DNA from: an uncultured Clostridia bacterium
Lineage (GTDB): Bacteria > Bacillota > Clostridia > Oscillospirales > Acutalibacteraceae
DNA length: 53,074 nt
NCBI GenBank assembly: GCA_944412445.1
Contig: CALYBJ010000017.1
Span: forward strand, 1-53,074
Reading direction: 5' to 3'
Positions 15,401-24,408 of this stretch are shown piece by piece (the stretch's first letter is position 1; each line of letters opens with the position of its first letter). The notes beneath the pieces are model-generated. The model had not been told where the DNA came from, searched no databases, and was given only the letters and a program-made list of their open reading frames with translations. The position numbers and the translations under genes were made by a program.

Positions 15401-16047
15401 AAAAACTTCCTTGCCTTTTCGCTTTGCTTCTCCAGAGGCCCTACTCTCTCCTCAAGCCCCGATAAAATGTCCCTGAGCCTTAAAAGATTTTCCTCCGCCT
15501 GCTCAAGCCTTTTAACCGCGTCGGCTCTTCTGTAACGGTAATGGGATATGCCTGCCGCCTCTTCAAACATCTCTCTTCTGTCCTCGGATTTGGCTGACAC
15601 CATATCCTCAATTCTGCCCTGGCTTACCATGGAATAACCATCTCTGCCAAGTCCCGTATCCATAAAAAGCTCGTGTATATCCTTAAGCCTTACGTTCTCT
15701 CCGTTTATTTTGTATTCGCTTTCTCCGGAACGGTAAAAACGCCTTGTTACCGCGACCTCGTCACTGTCCCTCTGAAGCTTTCTGTCGCTGTTGTCAAGCC
15801 GCAGCGTAACCTCGGCAAAGCCCTGCGCCCGCCTTGTCCTTGTGCCGCTGAATACAACGTCCTCCATTTTTGCGCCTCGGAGCGACTTTGTGGACTGCTC
15901 TCCCAGAACCCATCTTACAGCGTCCGCTATATTGCTTTTTCCAGAACCGTTGGGTCCTACTACCGCAGTCATGCCTTTCCCGAATTCCAGCTTCGTCTTT
16001 TCGGGAAACGACTTGAAGCCCTGCATTTCAAGTGATTTTAAATACAT
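12478..16047 (-). CDS. smc: Chromosome segregation ATPase SMC
   Basis: 1189 residues, full length. SMC dimers with ScpAB condense and segregate the chromosome. The N-terminal ATP loop GPNGSGKS is at 31-38. Two long coiled coils flank the hinge (roughly residues 500-670), which includes GGLKGINGPLSQLI and the glycine turn GGSMTGGS. The C-terminal head has the ABC signature LLSGGEKGLCAIALLFAIL and Walker B FCIFDEVEAALDD. The start lies 1 base beyond the stop of the radical SAM gene. Many long frames on the opposite strand here are shadows of coiled-coil codons. Confidence 0.97.
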   Translation of the reverse strand: MYLKSLEMQGFKSFPEKTKLEFGKGMTAVVGPNGSGKSNIADAVRWVLGEQSTKSLRGAKMEDVVFSGTRTRRAQGFAEVTLRLDNSDRKLQRDSDEVAVTRRFYRSGESEYKINGENVRLKDIHELFMDTGLGRDGYSMVSQGRIEDMVSAKSEDRREMFEEAAGISHYRYRRADAVKRLEQAEENLLRLRDILSGLEERVGPLEKQSEKARKFLVLAGEKKDLEIGLWLDLLQSSGELIREQSNKYTVAKMHYEQTEKELEQIIKDGEEAAESIRNINIQIDEVRRESEKTEEEASSAESLIAVNRNSIEHNKETINRIEREKARENLSSKQIDAQIEDAEKEIEEIQKAIGEKRTKTEHISEEINELRNRDSDVSGEYIKVTEEITELTMVLSGEKIKYSAAKSSLEEIESRKTTVEEELSEKNKEISLLISQERECEEQVNGLREKITAFTNSLSGYMIKVQSKAQKAEQHKFALEKMRLDSEQKKNRVKMLLEMEKNMEGYQGSVKAVMKEAGKGGLKGINGPLSQLISVPDTYSLAVETALGAAIQHIVTETEEDAKKAMYFLRDSNSGRATFFPLSSMEGRELRENGLTDCPGYISVASEIVDCDKKYKKIVDSQLGKTVIADNIDSAVKIGRKYNHRFKIVTLDGQVINAGGSMTGGSKILHSGFLKRANEIERLNKEITEDEKKLLEAEKEQKRLKEEYSRENAALEGVRGDLFSAQEEKLRADNSLTLVRDKKEAAQKAVNALQAENLTAGERISYYEKEASEAEKRAAAAEKEIEERKTAAQELTGSRRELTEEREKLEQKINEVNLSILTSEHDIENVKSRIKDLEERKYGQTDRIGKLDLEMEEAVKKNEKLEIRIEELLKQSEELRRESESAKEKIRELTLKRDICEKQSGELRAGERQKTEEKERLSAELVRLEEKKNALLREQEETEGKLFEEYKLTRREAEALQADIGEKSTARKRLAEIKGKIKALGNVNIGAIEEYREVSERYEFMKDQLEDVEKSKAELNKMIYSLTDKMAVQFRERFDIISRNFSETFGELFGGGKAELILEDENDILECGIEIKAQPPGKNVKSMTLLSGGEKGLCAIALLFAILKVTPSPFCIFDEVEAALDDVNVLRYARYLKNMTDKTQFILITHRRGTMEEADMLYGVTMQEHGVSKLLQLKTAQMAHDLGLE

Positions 16048-16048
16048 A

Positions 16049-17062
16049 CTATTCCTCGCATTTTATCTGAGCCTTATACTTTTCCACAGCCTCGCTGCCT
16101 TTTACCTTAGCTTCAGCTCCCAGCTCCCTGAGCTTTAATATGTTGCATTTTTTCTGTCCCGTCATTTTCGATATTTCAGACGGGTTTACATATATTGTTA
16201 TTTTTCCTTTTATGTTTTCTTTTTTTATAATATCCGATACATAATCAAAATAAAGCCGGCTTTCGCACATTTCCCTGAATGCAGGATGATAAGCTCCGGC
16301 AATAAAGCCCTCTTCCACGTTTCCTCCTGAATGAAGTCCGAGCCTTATAACCTTTATATTTGCCTCTCTGAACATTAATAAAAGCTTTCCGCAAAGGCTT
16401 ATTGCCTCCTCGGTAGTCTGGGGTTTATATTTTCCTTCTCTTAAAAGCCGGGCAAGGGTTGTGTTTTCAAGCACGACGGTAGGATATATTCTTACCGTTT
16501 CAGGCTTCAGCTCAATTATTTTTTCAGCCGTTGAAACAGCCGTTTCGTCGTCATCTCCGTAAAGCCCTGTCATCATCTGAAGCCCCAGCTCAAAGCCCTT
16601 TTCCTTTATAAGCCCCGACGCCTTTGCCACATCCTCTGCCCTATGGCCTCTTTCGTTCATGGCGAGAACTCTGTCGGACATACTCTGCGCTCCAAGCTCT
16701 ATTGCCGTTACTCCGTATTTTTTCAGTATATTTAAAATTTCTTCATCAATGGCGTCGGGTCTTGTGGAGCATCTTATGCCTTTAAAGTATCCCTTTTCTA
16801 TATACGGGTAAGCGCTTTGCAAAAGGTACTCCATATAGTCCCTGTCTATTGCCGTAAAGCTGCCCCCGAAAAAGGCAATTTCGCTGTTTGCCCTGTCGTA
16901 TTCGCCTTTTACGGCAATTTCAGCCGCTTTTTCAATATCTTCCTTTGTAAGCCTTTTTCCCACGCCGGAAATTGTCTTCTGATTGCAGAAGCTGCAGGTG
17001 TGAGGACATCCCGCATGAGGCACGAACAAGGCAATATTTATATGCTTTCCGCCATCTTTCAT
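16049..17062 (-). CDS. Elp3-like radical SAM protein
   Basis: 337 residues. The radical SAM cluster motif CPHTCSFCNQ (C-x3-C-x2-C) sits at about residues 19-28, followed by an AFFGGSFTAID glycine motif and GAQSMSDRVL, typical of the MiaB/Elp3 superfamily. It resembles the radical SAM half of Elp3 without the acetyltransferase domain. This family is often found between rnc and smc in Clostridia. The substrate is not known; an RNA-related role is suggested only by the neighbours. Overlaps rnc by 4 bases (ATGA). Confidence 0.85.
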   Translation of the reverse strand: MKDGGKHINIALFVPHAGCPHTCSFCNQKTISGVGKRLTKEDIEKAAEIAVKGEYDRANSEIAFFGGSFTAIDRDYMEYLLQSAYPYIEKGYFKGIRCSTRPDAIDEEILNILKKYGVTAIELGAQSMSDRVLAMNERGHRAEDVAKASGLIKEKGFELGLQMMTGLYGDDDETAVSTAEKIIELKPETVRIYPTVVLENTTLARLLREGKYKPQTTEEAISLCGKLLLMFREANIKVIRLGLHSGGNVEEGFIAGAYHPAFREMCESRLYFDYVSDIIKKENIKGKITIYVNPSEISKMTGQKKCNILKLRELGAEAKVKGSEAVEKYKAQIKCEE

Positions 17063-17745
17063 ACCTTTAAGCCCATAAGCCGCAAAGCTTCCTTAGCTGC
17101 CATCTGCTCCGCCTGCTTTTTGCTTTTGCCTTCTCCCGTTCCTATAACATTGCTGTTGAGCTTTACCTCTACCATAAAGGTTTTATCGTGATCCGGCCCG
17201 GATTCTCCCGCCATATAATATTCAAGAATTTCTCCGTGGTTTTTCTGGACAATTTCCTGAAGGGCGGTTTTGTAATCGGTTATTACGGGATCTTCCACTA
17301 CCGCGTTGGATATAAAGCCAAGAACAAATTTTTTCGCTTCCTCAAAGCCTGCGTCAAGATAAATTGCCGCTATAACAGATTCAAAAGCGTCGGCAAGAAT
17401 GGAAGGTCTTTCTCTTCCGCCCGTATTAAGCTCCCCTTTGCCCAAATACATAAATTCCCCTAATTTAATGGATTTAGCAAACTGATAAAGAGACGCCTCG
17501 CATACCGTCGCCGCTCTGAGCTTCGTAAGCTGTCCCTCAGGCATTTCCGGATGAATTTTAAAGAAATATTCCGCCGTTATCATTCCTAAAACGGAATCCC
17601 CTAAAAACTCCAGTCTTTCGTTAAACTTAACCCTACCCTGCATCTCATTTGCGTATGAGGAATGTGTCAGAGCCGTTTTCAGCAGTTCCTTATCCTTAAA
17701 GCTGTATCCGATTATCTGTTCAAATACATTCACAGCCGTCGCCAT
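17059..17745 (-). CDS. rnc: Ribonuclease III
   Basis: 228 residues. Cleaves double-stranded RNA in rRNA maturation and mRNA turnover. The nuclease signature NERLEFLGDSVLGMI is at about residues 41-55, with the second acidic site in ILADAFESVIAAIYLD. A double-stranded-RNA-binding domain occupies about 160-228 and ends KSKKQAEQMAAKEALR. Only 37 bases separate it from plsX; acpP, usual between the two, is absent here. Confidence 0.96.
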   Translation of the reverse strand: MATAVNVFEQIIGYSFKDKELLKTALTHSSYANEMQGRVKFNERLEFLGDSVLGMITAEYFFKIHPEMPEGQLTKLRAATVCEASLYQFAKSIKLGEFMYLGKGELNTGGRERPSILADAFESVIAAIYLDAGFEEAKKFVLGFISNAVVEDPVITDYKTALQEIVQKNHGEILEYYMAGESGPDHDKTFMVEVKLNSNVIGTGEGKSKKQAEQMAAKEALRLMGLKV

Positions 17746-17782
17746 GCAATACCTTTTTAGGTATTGTCCTTTCCTTTTATTT

Positions 17783-18790
17783 TTAATCCTCGGAGTCTTC
17801 CTCGTTGTCTTTTATGTTCTCCGCTATTGTTTCGGCAACCTTCATTTCGGCAAAGCTTACTGCCTGTCTTACGGCGTTTTTAAAAGCTCTCGCATCTGAC
17901 GAGCCGTGAGCCTTTATAACAGGCTTCGCAAGTCCCATTAAAGGCGCTCCTCCGAACTCCTTATAGTCCATTTTCTTTTTTAAGTCCTCAAAGCCCGACT
18001 TTACAAACAGCGCTCCGAAAAGACTTACAGGACTTCTTTTTAATATTGATTTTATGCTTCCCGAAAAAAACTTCGCCGTACCCTCGTACATTTTAAGTAT
18101 AACATTTCCCGTAAAGCCGTCGGAAACGATTACGTCGGCGGCTCCGAAGGGTATGTCTCTTACTTCCGTATTTCCGATAAAGTTCAAATCCGTTTCCTTT
18201 AAAAGCGCGTAAGTCTCTTTCTGAAGCTCCGTACCCTTTGTCTCCTCGGTGCCTATATTGGCTATTCCCACTCTCGGGCTGTCAATTCCCAGTATTTTAT
18301 TCATATAAATACTGCCCATAACAGCAAACTGCTTTAAATATTCAGCCTTGCACACGTTATTCGCTCCCGTGTCAATAAGCATAAAAGGTCCTTTTGCAGA
18401 GGGCATTACAGCGGCGATTGCCGCTCTTTTTATTCCCTTTATCCTCTTTACGATAAACGTTCCTCCAACCACAAGGGCTCCCGTGCTTCCCGCCGAAACA
18501 AAGGCGTCGCCCCTGCCGTCCTTTAAAGCCTTTAAGCCTTTTGCCATTGAGGAATCCTTTTTCTCCCTGATTACGCACATGGGATCGTCACTCATGGAAA
18601 TGTCTTCCTGTGCGTCTATTATTTCCATTCCGGAAATATTTATATTGTTTTCGGCGGCGCAGCTTTTTATTTTTTCACTGCTGCCGCAGAGGATTATATC
18701 AACATGAAGCTCCTTCGCCGCCGCCTCGGCTCCCCTTAATATCTCAAGAGGAGCGTTATCGCCGCCCATGGCGTCAACGATGATTTTCAT
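17783..18790 (-). CDS. plsX: Phosphate acyltransferase PlsX
   Basis: 335 residues. Makes acyl-phosphate from acyl-ACP for the PlsY step of phospholipid synthesis. Opens with IIVDAMGGDNAP; later VSAGSTGALV, DTGANN and VSDGFTGNVILK mark the family. Overlaps the end of trmFO by 4 bases. The last ten residues are strongly acidic. Confidence 0.96.
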   Translation of the reverse strand: MKIIVDAMGGDNAPLEILRGAEAAAKELHVDIILCGSSEKIKSCAAENNINISGMEIIDAQEDISMSDDPMCVIREKKDSSMAKGLKALKDGRGDAFVSAGSTGALVVGGTFIVKRIKGIKRAAIAAVMPSAKGPFMLIDTGANNVCKAEYLKQFAVMGSIYMNKILGIDSPRVGIANIGTEETKGTELQKETYALLKETDLNFIGNTEVRDIPFGAADVIVSDGFTGNVILKMYEGTAKFFSGSIKSILKRSPVSLFGALFVKSGFEDLKKKMDYKEFGGAPLMGLAKPVIKAHGSSDARAFKNAVRQAVSFAEMKVAETIAENIKDNEEDSED

Positions 18791-20100
18791 ATTGTATCAC
18801 TCATTTCCTTTAATATTTTCAGGCTTCTTTCCGCCAAAAGAGTATATCTCTCTTTTTTGTCTTTTATCCTTTCCGGCAGCGGCGGCAGCAATCCGAAGGA
18901 CGCTCCCATAGGCTGGAAATTTTTATTGAAGCAGTCGCTTATGTATCTCGCCAGCGCTCCAGTCATGGTTTCAGGCGGAAGCACTGCCGTTTCCCTGCCC
19001 TGTATCCGTCTGGCGGCGTTTATTCCCGCCATTATTCCGGAACAGGCAGATTCCATATAGCCTTCAACTCCGGTTATCTGACCTGCGAAAAAGATATTCG
19101 GGTGTGTTTTCATTGAATAATCACCGTTTAAGATTTGAGGAGAATTTAAAAATGTATTTCTGTGCATTACGCCGTATCTTACAAATTCGGCGCTGTGAAG
19201 AGCCGGTATCATTGAAAATACTCTTTTCTGCTCCGGAAACTTTAAATTCGTCTGGAAGCCTACAAGATTATACATTGTGCCTTCCCTGTTTTCCTTTCTC
19301 AGCTGAAGCACAGCCCATGGTCTGCGTCCTGTTTTGGGATCTCTCAGTCCTACCGGCTTTAAAGGCCCGAACCTTATTGTGTCCGCTCCTCTTTTCGCCA
19401 TTATTTCTATGGGCATACAGCCCTCATATACGCCTTTTTTCCTGTCAAAATCGTGAAGCTGAGCAACCTCCGCGTTAATAAGGTTATAGTAGAAGTTTTC
19501 ATACTCCTCCTTAACCATGGGACAGTTTATATAATCGTCCTCGCCGCCTCTGTCGTATCTTGACTGGAAAAAAGCCTTTGTCATATCTATACTTTCGGCT
19601 TCAACCACAGGCGCCGCAGCGTCAAAAAAGCTTAAAAACTCATTTCCCGTAAGCTTTCCTATGCTCTCGGCAAGCTTATTGGAAACAAGAGGCCCTGCCG
19701 CTATTATAACAGCGTCATAGCCCTTCGGAATATCTGTTATTTCCTGCCTTATAACCGTTATGTTTTTATCGCTTTCAATTCTTTCCGTAACAAATGAAGA
19801 AAAAATATCCCTGTCAACCGCAAGGGCTCCTCCTGCCGGAACAGACGACTTTTCCGCACATTCCACCGTTACCGAGCCGAGCATTTTCATTTCCGCTTTT
19901 AAAAGCCCCGACGCAGACTGTATTCTCATTGCCTTAAAGGAATTTGAGCACACAAGCTCGCAGAGCTTCTCCGACTTATGAGCCGGAGAAAACCTGACAG
20001 GCTTCATTTCAAACAAATCTGTTTTTATTCCTCTTGAGGACAGCTGCGACGCACATTCAACACCTGCGAAGCCGCCTCCTATAACTGCCGCTTTACTCAT
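18787..20100 (-). CDS. trmFO: Folate/FAD-dependent tRNA m5U54 methyltransferase TrmFO
   Basis: 437 residues. Forms 5-methyluridine at tRNA position 54 using methylene-tetrahydrofolate and FAD, the Firmicute alternative to TrmA. The FAD loop AAVIGGGFAGVECA is at the N-terminus, followed by RFSPAHKSEKLCELVCSNSF. The conserved cysteine segment INCPMVKEEYENF and the GCMPIEIMAKRGADTIRFGP stretch mark the family. ATG 20100 overlaps the topA stop by 8 bases; an upstream frame start at 20169 would add 23 residues not found in TrmFO. Confidence 0.95.
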   Translation of the reverse strand: MSKAAVIGGGFAGVECASQLSSRGIKTDLFEMKPVRFSPAHKSEKLCELVCSNSFKAMRIQSASGLLKAEMKMLGSVTVECAEKSSVPAGGALAVDRDIFSSFVTERIESDKNITVIRQEITDIPKGYDAVIIAAGPLVSNKLAESIGKLTGNEFLSFFDAAAPVVEAESIDMTKAFFQSRYDRGGEDDYINCPMVKEEYENFYYNLINAEVAQLHDFDRKKGVYEGCMPIEIMAKRGADTIRFGPLKPVGLRDPKTGRRPWAVLQLRKENREGTMYNLVGFQTNLKFPEQKRVFSMIPALHSAEFVRYGVMHRNTFLNSPQILNGDYSMKTHPNIFFAGQITGVEGYMESACSGIMAGINAARRIQGRETAVLPPETMTGALARYISDCFNKNFQPMGASFGLLPPLPERIKDKKERYTLLAERSLKILKEMSDTI

Positions 20101-22228
20101 TTTCCTTGTCCGTTTCGTCAGATTTTTTATTTTTAACGGCTTTTCTCTCATAGCCGCAGCCCTCGGCAAGGCACTTTATTACTGAGCCTCTCCCTTTAAA
20201 CAGCGTGTTTCCGCAGCTGGGACATTTTTCCGCCAGAGGAGTATCCCAGGTCATAAAATTACAGTTGGGATAATTGCTGCATCCGAAAAATGAATGTCCC
20301 TTCTTGGATTTTTTTCCTATTACATCGCCGCCGCATACAGGACATTTACCCTCGGTTTTTTCCACATAGGGCAGAGTGTTTTTACATTCCGGATATCCGG
20401 GACAGGCAAGGAATTTTCCGAATCTTCCCACCTTAATAACCATGTTCCTGCCGCATTTTTCACAGATTACATCGGTTTTGTCCTCTTCAAGCTGAATTTT
20501 TACTCCTGCCATGGAATCCTTTGCCTTTGCAAGAGTTACCTCGAATTCATCGTAAAAATCATGAAGCATTGAAATGTAATCCATTTTGCCCGCTTCAACC
20601 TCGTCAAGGTTCGTTTCCATTCCCGCAGTAAACTTTGTGTTTACTATTTTCGGGAACTGCTCCTTTAAAAGCTTCGTTGTGGCAACTCCCAGCTCCGTGG
20701 GCTTTAACTGCTTATGCTCTCTTACCACATAATTTCTTGATGTTATGGTGGAAATTATGGTGGCGTAGGTGCTGGGTCTTCCCACGCCCGTCTCTTCAAG
20801 CATTTTAATAAGTGACGCTTCCGTATATCTTGCGGGAGGCTGTGTAAAATGCTGTTCAGGTATCAAATCCTTAAACTTTAACGCGTCTCCCGCCTTCATC
20901 TCCGGCATATTGCCTTCGCTTTCCTCGCTGTCTTCCTCACTGTCGCTTTGATAAAGCACCGTAAAACCGTCAAACCTTACAGTATATCCGCTTGTGGTGA
21001 ACACGCAGTATTTTTCCGTTTCTCCCTCTTTTGCGGCTTTTATCTCTATCTTAACTGTGTCCTGAAGGCAGTTTTCCATTAAGCTTGCTATAAATCTTTT
21101 CCATATAAGAGTATATAATTTATACTGATCCGCCGATAGGGCTCCCTTTGCTTCCTCCGGCGTCAAAGACGGTACTGTGGGTCTTATTGCCTCGTGGCCG
21201 TCCTGGGCTCTGCCCTTCGTTTTAAACACTCTCGGCTTTTCCGGCAGATATTTTTCACCGTATGTCTTTTTAATGTATTCCTGTCCCATCTCTCTTGACT
21301 CGTCGGAAATTCTCAGAGAGTCGGTTCTCATATAGGTTATAAGACCGATTGAGCCGTAGCCGGGAACATCTATACCTTCATACAGCTCCTGCGCAATCTT
21401 CATTGTCTTCTTTGAAGTAAATCCCAGTCTGTGTGACGCGTCCTGCTGCAGGGTTGATGTTATAAAGGGAGGCATGGGCTGTTTTTTTCTTACGCCTTTT
21501 TTTACATTCTCAACGGTGTATAATGCGCCGTCAAGCCTCTTTACATATTCGTCCGCCTGCTCTTTGCTTCCGATTTTTATCTTGCCGGTTTCATCTCCTA
21601 CAAATGACGCCTTTATTATTTTCCTTGAGTGAGGAGCTGACAGCTTCGCAGTTATGGACCAGTATTCCTCCGGCACAAACGCCGCAATCTCTTCCTCTCT
21701 GTCAACTATCAGCCTTACGGCTACGCTCTGCACTCTTCCCGCAGAAAGCCCTCTTCTTATTTTTTGTGAAATAAAGGGGCTTAATCTGTATCCTACCAGT
21801 CTGTCAAGTATTCTTCTTGCCTGCTGGGCGTTTACAAGATCCATATCTATTTTGGAAGGGTTTTCCATTCCCTTTTCTACGCTTTTTTTATTGATTTCGT
21901 TAAACTTTACTCTTTTCGCCTTGTCTGTGTCAAGCTCCAAAAGCGTTGCCAGATGCCATGAAATCGCTTCTCCCTCTCTGTCAGGGTCCGTTGCCAGATA
22001 TACGTCGTCGCTTTTGTCCGCCAGCTCCTTTAATTCCTTTACAAGCTTTTCCTTACCTTTTATAACCATGTATTTAGGGGCAAAATCATGGGCTACATCT
22101 ACGCTTAATTTGTTGGCGTTAAGGTCTCTTACATGACCCATGGACGCTTTAACCTCATAGCCCTTTCCCAGATACTTTTTTATTGTTCCCGCTTTTGTGG
22201 GTGACTCCACAATTACCAATTTTGACAT
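20093..22228 (-). CDS. topA: DNA topoisomerase I
   Basis: 711 residues. Type IA enzyme that relaxes negative supercoils. The Toprim domain starts KLVIVESPTKAGTI and contains DPDREGEAI. The catalytic tyrosine lies in IGLITYMRTDSLRIS. At the C-terminus three Cys4 zinc motifs are visible (CEKCGRN..CPGYPEC, CPVCGGD..CSNYPNC, CPSCGNT..CLAEGC). The dprA-topA-trmFO order is common in Firmicutes. Ribosome site weak (GGGATTGG). Confidence 0.97.
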   Translation of the reverse strand: MSKLVIVESPTKAGTIKKYLGKGYEVKASMGHVRDLNANKLSVDVAHDFAPKYMVIKGKEKLVKELKELADKSDDVYLATDPDREGEAISWHLATLLELDTDKAKRVKFNEINKKSVEKGMENPSKIDMDLVNAQQARRILDRLVGYRLSPFISQKIRRGLSAGRVQSVAVRLIVDREEEIAAFVPEEYWSITAKLSAPHSRKIIKASFVGDETGKIKIGSKEQADEYVKRLDGALYTVENVKKGVRKKQPMPPFITSTLQQDASHRLGFTSKKTMKIAQELYEGIDVPGYGSIGLITYMRTDSLRISDESREMGQEYIKKTYGEKYLPEKPRVFKTKGRAQDGHEAIRPTVPSLTPEEAKGALSADQYKLYTLIWKRFIASLMENCLQDTVKIEIKAAKEGETEKYCVFTTSGYTVRFDGFTVLYQSDSEEDSEESEGNMPEMKAGDALKFKDLIPEQHFTQPPARYTEASLIKMLEETGVGRPSTYATIISTITSRNYVVREHKQLKPTELGVATTKLLKEQFPKIVNTKFTAGMETNLDEVEAGKMDYISMLHDFYDEFEVTLAKAKDSMAGVKIQLEEDKTDVICEKCGRNMVIKVGRFGKFLACPGYPECKNTLPYVEKTEGKCPVCGGDVIGKKSKKGHSFFGCSNYPNCNFMTWDTPLAEKCPSCGNTLFKGRGSVIKCLAEGCGYERKAVKNKKSDETDKENE

Positions 22229-22287
22229 ATTACCAATCCCATATATTTTTATTTTTTTATAAGCTTTCCGCTTCTCTCTTACCCGTG

Positions 22288-23565
22288 TTAAACGCTTTTC
22301 ATATCTTCTTCTTTTAATTTATACCTTTTTCCGCTTTCCCCTTTTACCAAGCCGTAAAGCTCCAGCTCCGTAAGTCCTGCCAGCACATCCTGTATGGGAA
22401 GTCCGCTTTTTAAAGCTATTTCATCGGCTACAAGGACTTCGCCCTTCATGCTTTCGTAAAGCTTTTTCGCGTTTTGTGTGGCATATCCGGGCAGTTCCAG
22501 GCATTTCAAAGGCTTTTTTGCTTCCTTTTGCACTGTTTTTATTTTATTTTCCGCTTCCGTTTTCTTTTCGGAATTTCCGGTTTTTACATTCTTTCCGTTT
22601 TCTCTTTTAAAGCTTTCCCTTTTTATTTCGCTTCCTTTGCTTTTTACGGGGGCTATCGGAGTGTAATTCCTGTCGAATTTTAAATATTTTCCGTATACGC
22701 CCATGTATCCGTCAAGAACATCCGCAACGGAAAATACAGCTCTCGCTCCGTCTCTTATTAAGTTATTCGTTCCGAAAAAGCTTGAGCGCATTACATCTCC
22801 CGGCACGGCGAAAACATCCCTGCCCTGTTCAAGAGCAAATTTCGCCGTTATTAACGAGCCGCTTCTTTCACCGGCCTCTATTACAACGGTTCCGAGACTT
22901 ATTCCCGATATCAGCCTGTTTCTTATGGGGAAGGATTTTTTCGTAGGCGCAGAAAAAGGAAGAAATTCGCTGACAACCGCTCCGTTCCGGGAAATCATTC
23001 TACGGAGTTCTCTGTTTTGCTCAAGATAAGTGCTTCCCAGACCGCTCCCCAGAAAAGCTATCGTTTTTCCGCCGGCTTCAACGGCTCCCCTGTGTGCCAT
23101 GCTGTCTATTCCCAAAGCTCCTCCGCTTACAACCACGGCTCCGGCTTCCCCAAGAGAATAAGACAAACTTTCCGCTACGCTTAATCCGTACTCCGAAGCG
23201 TTTCTGGTGCCTACCATGCTGATAAGAACCTTTTCCCTGAGAACGGAAGCGTCTCCCCAAACATAAAGCACTACAGGCGGACAATAAATTTCCTTTAGGC
23301 TTTCGGGATACCTTTCATCATCAAAGGTTATAATGCTCCAGCCGTTCTCCCTGCAAGTCTTAATTATATCGTAAGACTGGGAAGGACTGTACGAGGTAAG
23401 CTTTTTTGCAGCAGCCGTGCCTATTACCCCTGAGCTTATCCACTGACCTTTTCCCGATTCATAAAGCTTCTGAGGATTTCCGAAATACATGAGAATACTG
23501 TCTGCATTTACTCCGGCTCCCAAAGTCCTCTGCATCCATATCCAGTACTCGGGAGGACAACTCAT
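22288..23565 (-). CDS. dprA: DNA-processing protein DprA
   Basis: 425 residues. Binds incoming single-stranded DNA and loads RecA during natural transformation. The Rossmann domain has MVGTRNASEYGL, VSGGALGIDSMAH, FLGSGLGSTYLEQN and the ERSGSLITAKFALEQGRDVFAVPG signature. A lysine-rich linker (about residues 320-360) joins a C-terminal winged helix ending GLVKGESGKRYKL. The ATG overlaps the trmH-family stop (ATGA), with GGGAGATGG upstream. No other competence gene is in the window. Confidence 0.94.
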   Translation of the reverse strand: MSCPPEYWIWMQRTLGAGVNADSILMYFGNPQKLYESGKGQWISSGVIGTAAAKKLTSYSPSQSYDIIKTCRENGWSIITFDDERYPESLKEIYCPPVVLYVWGDASVLREKVLISMVGTRNASEYGLSVAESLSYSLGEAGAVVVSGGALGIDSMAHRGAVEAGGKTIAFLGSGLGSTYLEQNRELRRMISRNGAVVSEFLPFSAPTKKSFPIRNRLISGISLGTVVIEAGERSGSLITAKFALEQGRDVFAVPGDVMRSSFFGTNNLIRDGARAVFSVADVLDGYMGVYGKYLKFDRNYTPIAPVKSKGSEIKRESFKRENGKNVKTGNSEKKTEAENKIKTVQKEAKKPLKCLELPGYATQNAKKLYESMKGEVLVADEIALKSGLPIQDVLAGLTELELYGLVKGESGKRYKLKEEDMKSV

Positions 23566-24347
23566 CTGACCATCTCCCACATAATAACCGCCGCTGCCGC
23601 CGCCGCGTTAAGCGACTCCGCTCTGCCCCTCATGGTAATGGTAACGGGACTTACGCAGGATTTTATAACATCTTCGGAAAGTCCGCTGCCTTCGTTTCCG
23701 ACTACACAGACAACGCCTTTGCTTCTGTCCATTTCCGTAACGGAGAGAGCGCCTCTGTCCGGCACTGCCGCATAGGTTTTCATTCCCTTTGCAGCGCAGT
23801 CCTTTAAGAACGCCGGCAGATCCTCTGCCTCAATTACGGGAAGCCTTAAAAGAGAGCCCATTGCGGCTCTCTGCGCCTTGGGGTTATAAATATCGCAGCC
23901 GCCGCTGACTATCAGTCCCTCAAGCCCCAGAGCCTCCGCTGTTCTCGCAACGGCTCCCAGATTTAAGGGCGTCTGAATGTTTTCAACGGCTATATACATA
24001 CCATTATAGTTTATTTTATCTATATTATGACTTTTGTCAAGAGTTTTGCATATACAAAATACGCCCTGAGGATTTTTTGTATCGGAAAGCTTATTTGATA
24101 TATCATCTGTGATAATATAAACGCTTTTTCCTCTTTCCGTAAGCATCCAAAGCTCTCCGCCGTTTTTTTCAAGAGCGTCTTCGGTTAAAAAAACCGATAA
24201 AATCTCGGTTCCGCTTTTAGCCGCGTCTGTGCACAGCCTCAGCCCTTCAAGAAAAAACATTCCCGTTTTTTTTCTTTCGGAGGAATCGCTTCTCAGCTTT
24301 ATTGCCTGTTTTATCTTATCATTGCTTTTACTGCTTATATTATTCAC
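23562..24347 (-). CDS. TrmH/SpoU family RNA 2'-O-methyltransferase
   Basis: 261 residues with a GTG start (GTGAATAAT) after AAAGGGCGGCGG. The SPOUT methyltransferase knot shows motif 1 LNLGAVARTAEALG, motif 2 VVCVVGNEGSGLS and motif 3 ESLNAAAAAAVIMWE. The N-terminal ~100 residues form the substrate-binding domain of YsgA-like rRNA methyltransferases. It is the first gene after the rplT terminator and leads a run of 15 closely spaced genes. Confidence 0.9.
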   Translation of the reverse strand: MNNISSKSNDKIKQAIKLRSDSSERKKTGMFFLEGLRLCTDAAKSGTEILSVFLTEDALEKNGGELWMLTERGKSVYIITDDISNKLSDTKNPQGVFCICKTLDKSHNIDKINYNGMYIAVENIQTPLNLGAVARTAEALGLEGLIVSGGCDIYNPKAQRAAMGSLLRLPVIEAEDLPAFLKDCAAKGMKTYAAVPDRGALSVTEMDRSKGVVCVVGNEGSGLSEDVIKSCVSPVTITMRGRAESLNAAAAAAVIMWEMVR

Positions 24348-24367
24348 TTTTCCGCCGCCCTTTCTCT

Positions 24368-24402
24368 ATTAAAAAAAGGGAATGCCTCTGCATCCCCTTT
24401 GC
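24368..24402 (-). terminator. Terminator after rplT
   Basis: On the minus strand AAAGGGGATGC pairs with GCATTCCCTTT (one G-T) around a 4-base loop and is followed by TTTTAAT. It separates infC-rpmI-rplT from the trmH-leuS gene run; no separate promoter for the latter is visible in the 60-base gap, so read-through is likely. Confidence 0.8.
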
Positions 24403-24408
24403 CTTTAA

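Noticed and set aside
12478..16047. Several long plus-strand frames opposite smc (e.g. 13196-13750, 14795-15286)
   Set aside because: Ser/Phe/Leu-rich mirror images of coiled-coil codons; no ribosome sites or recognisable domains.
17746..17782. acpP between plsX and rnc
   Set aside because: The gap is 37 bases; the acyl carrier protein gene usual at this place in Firmicutes is not here.
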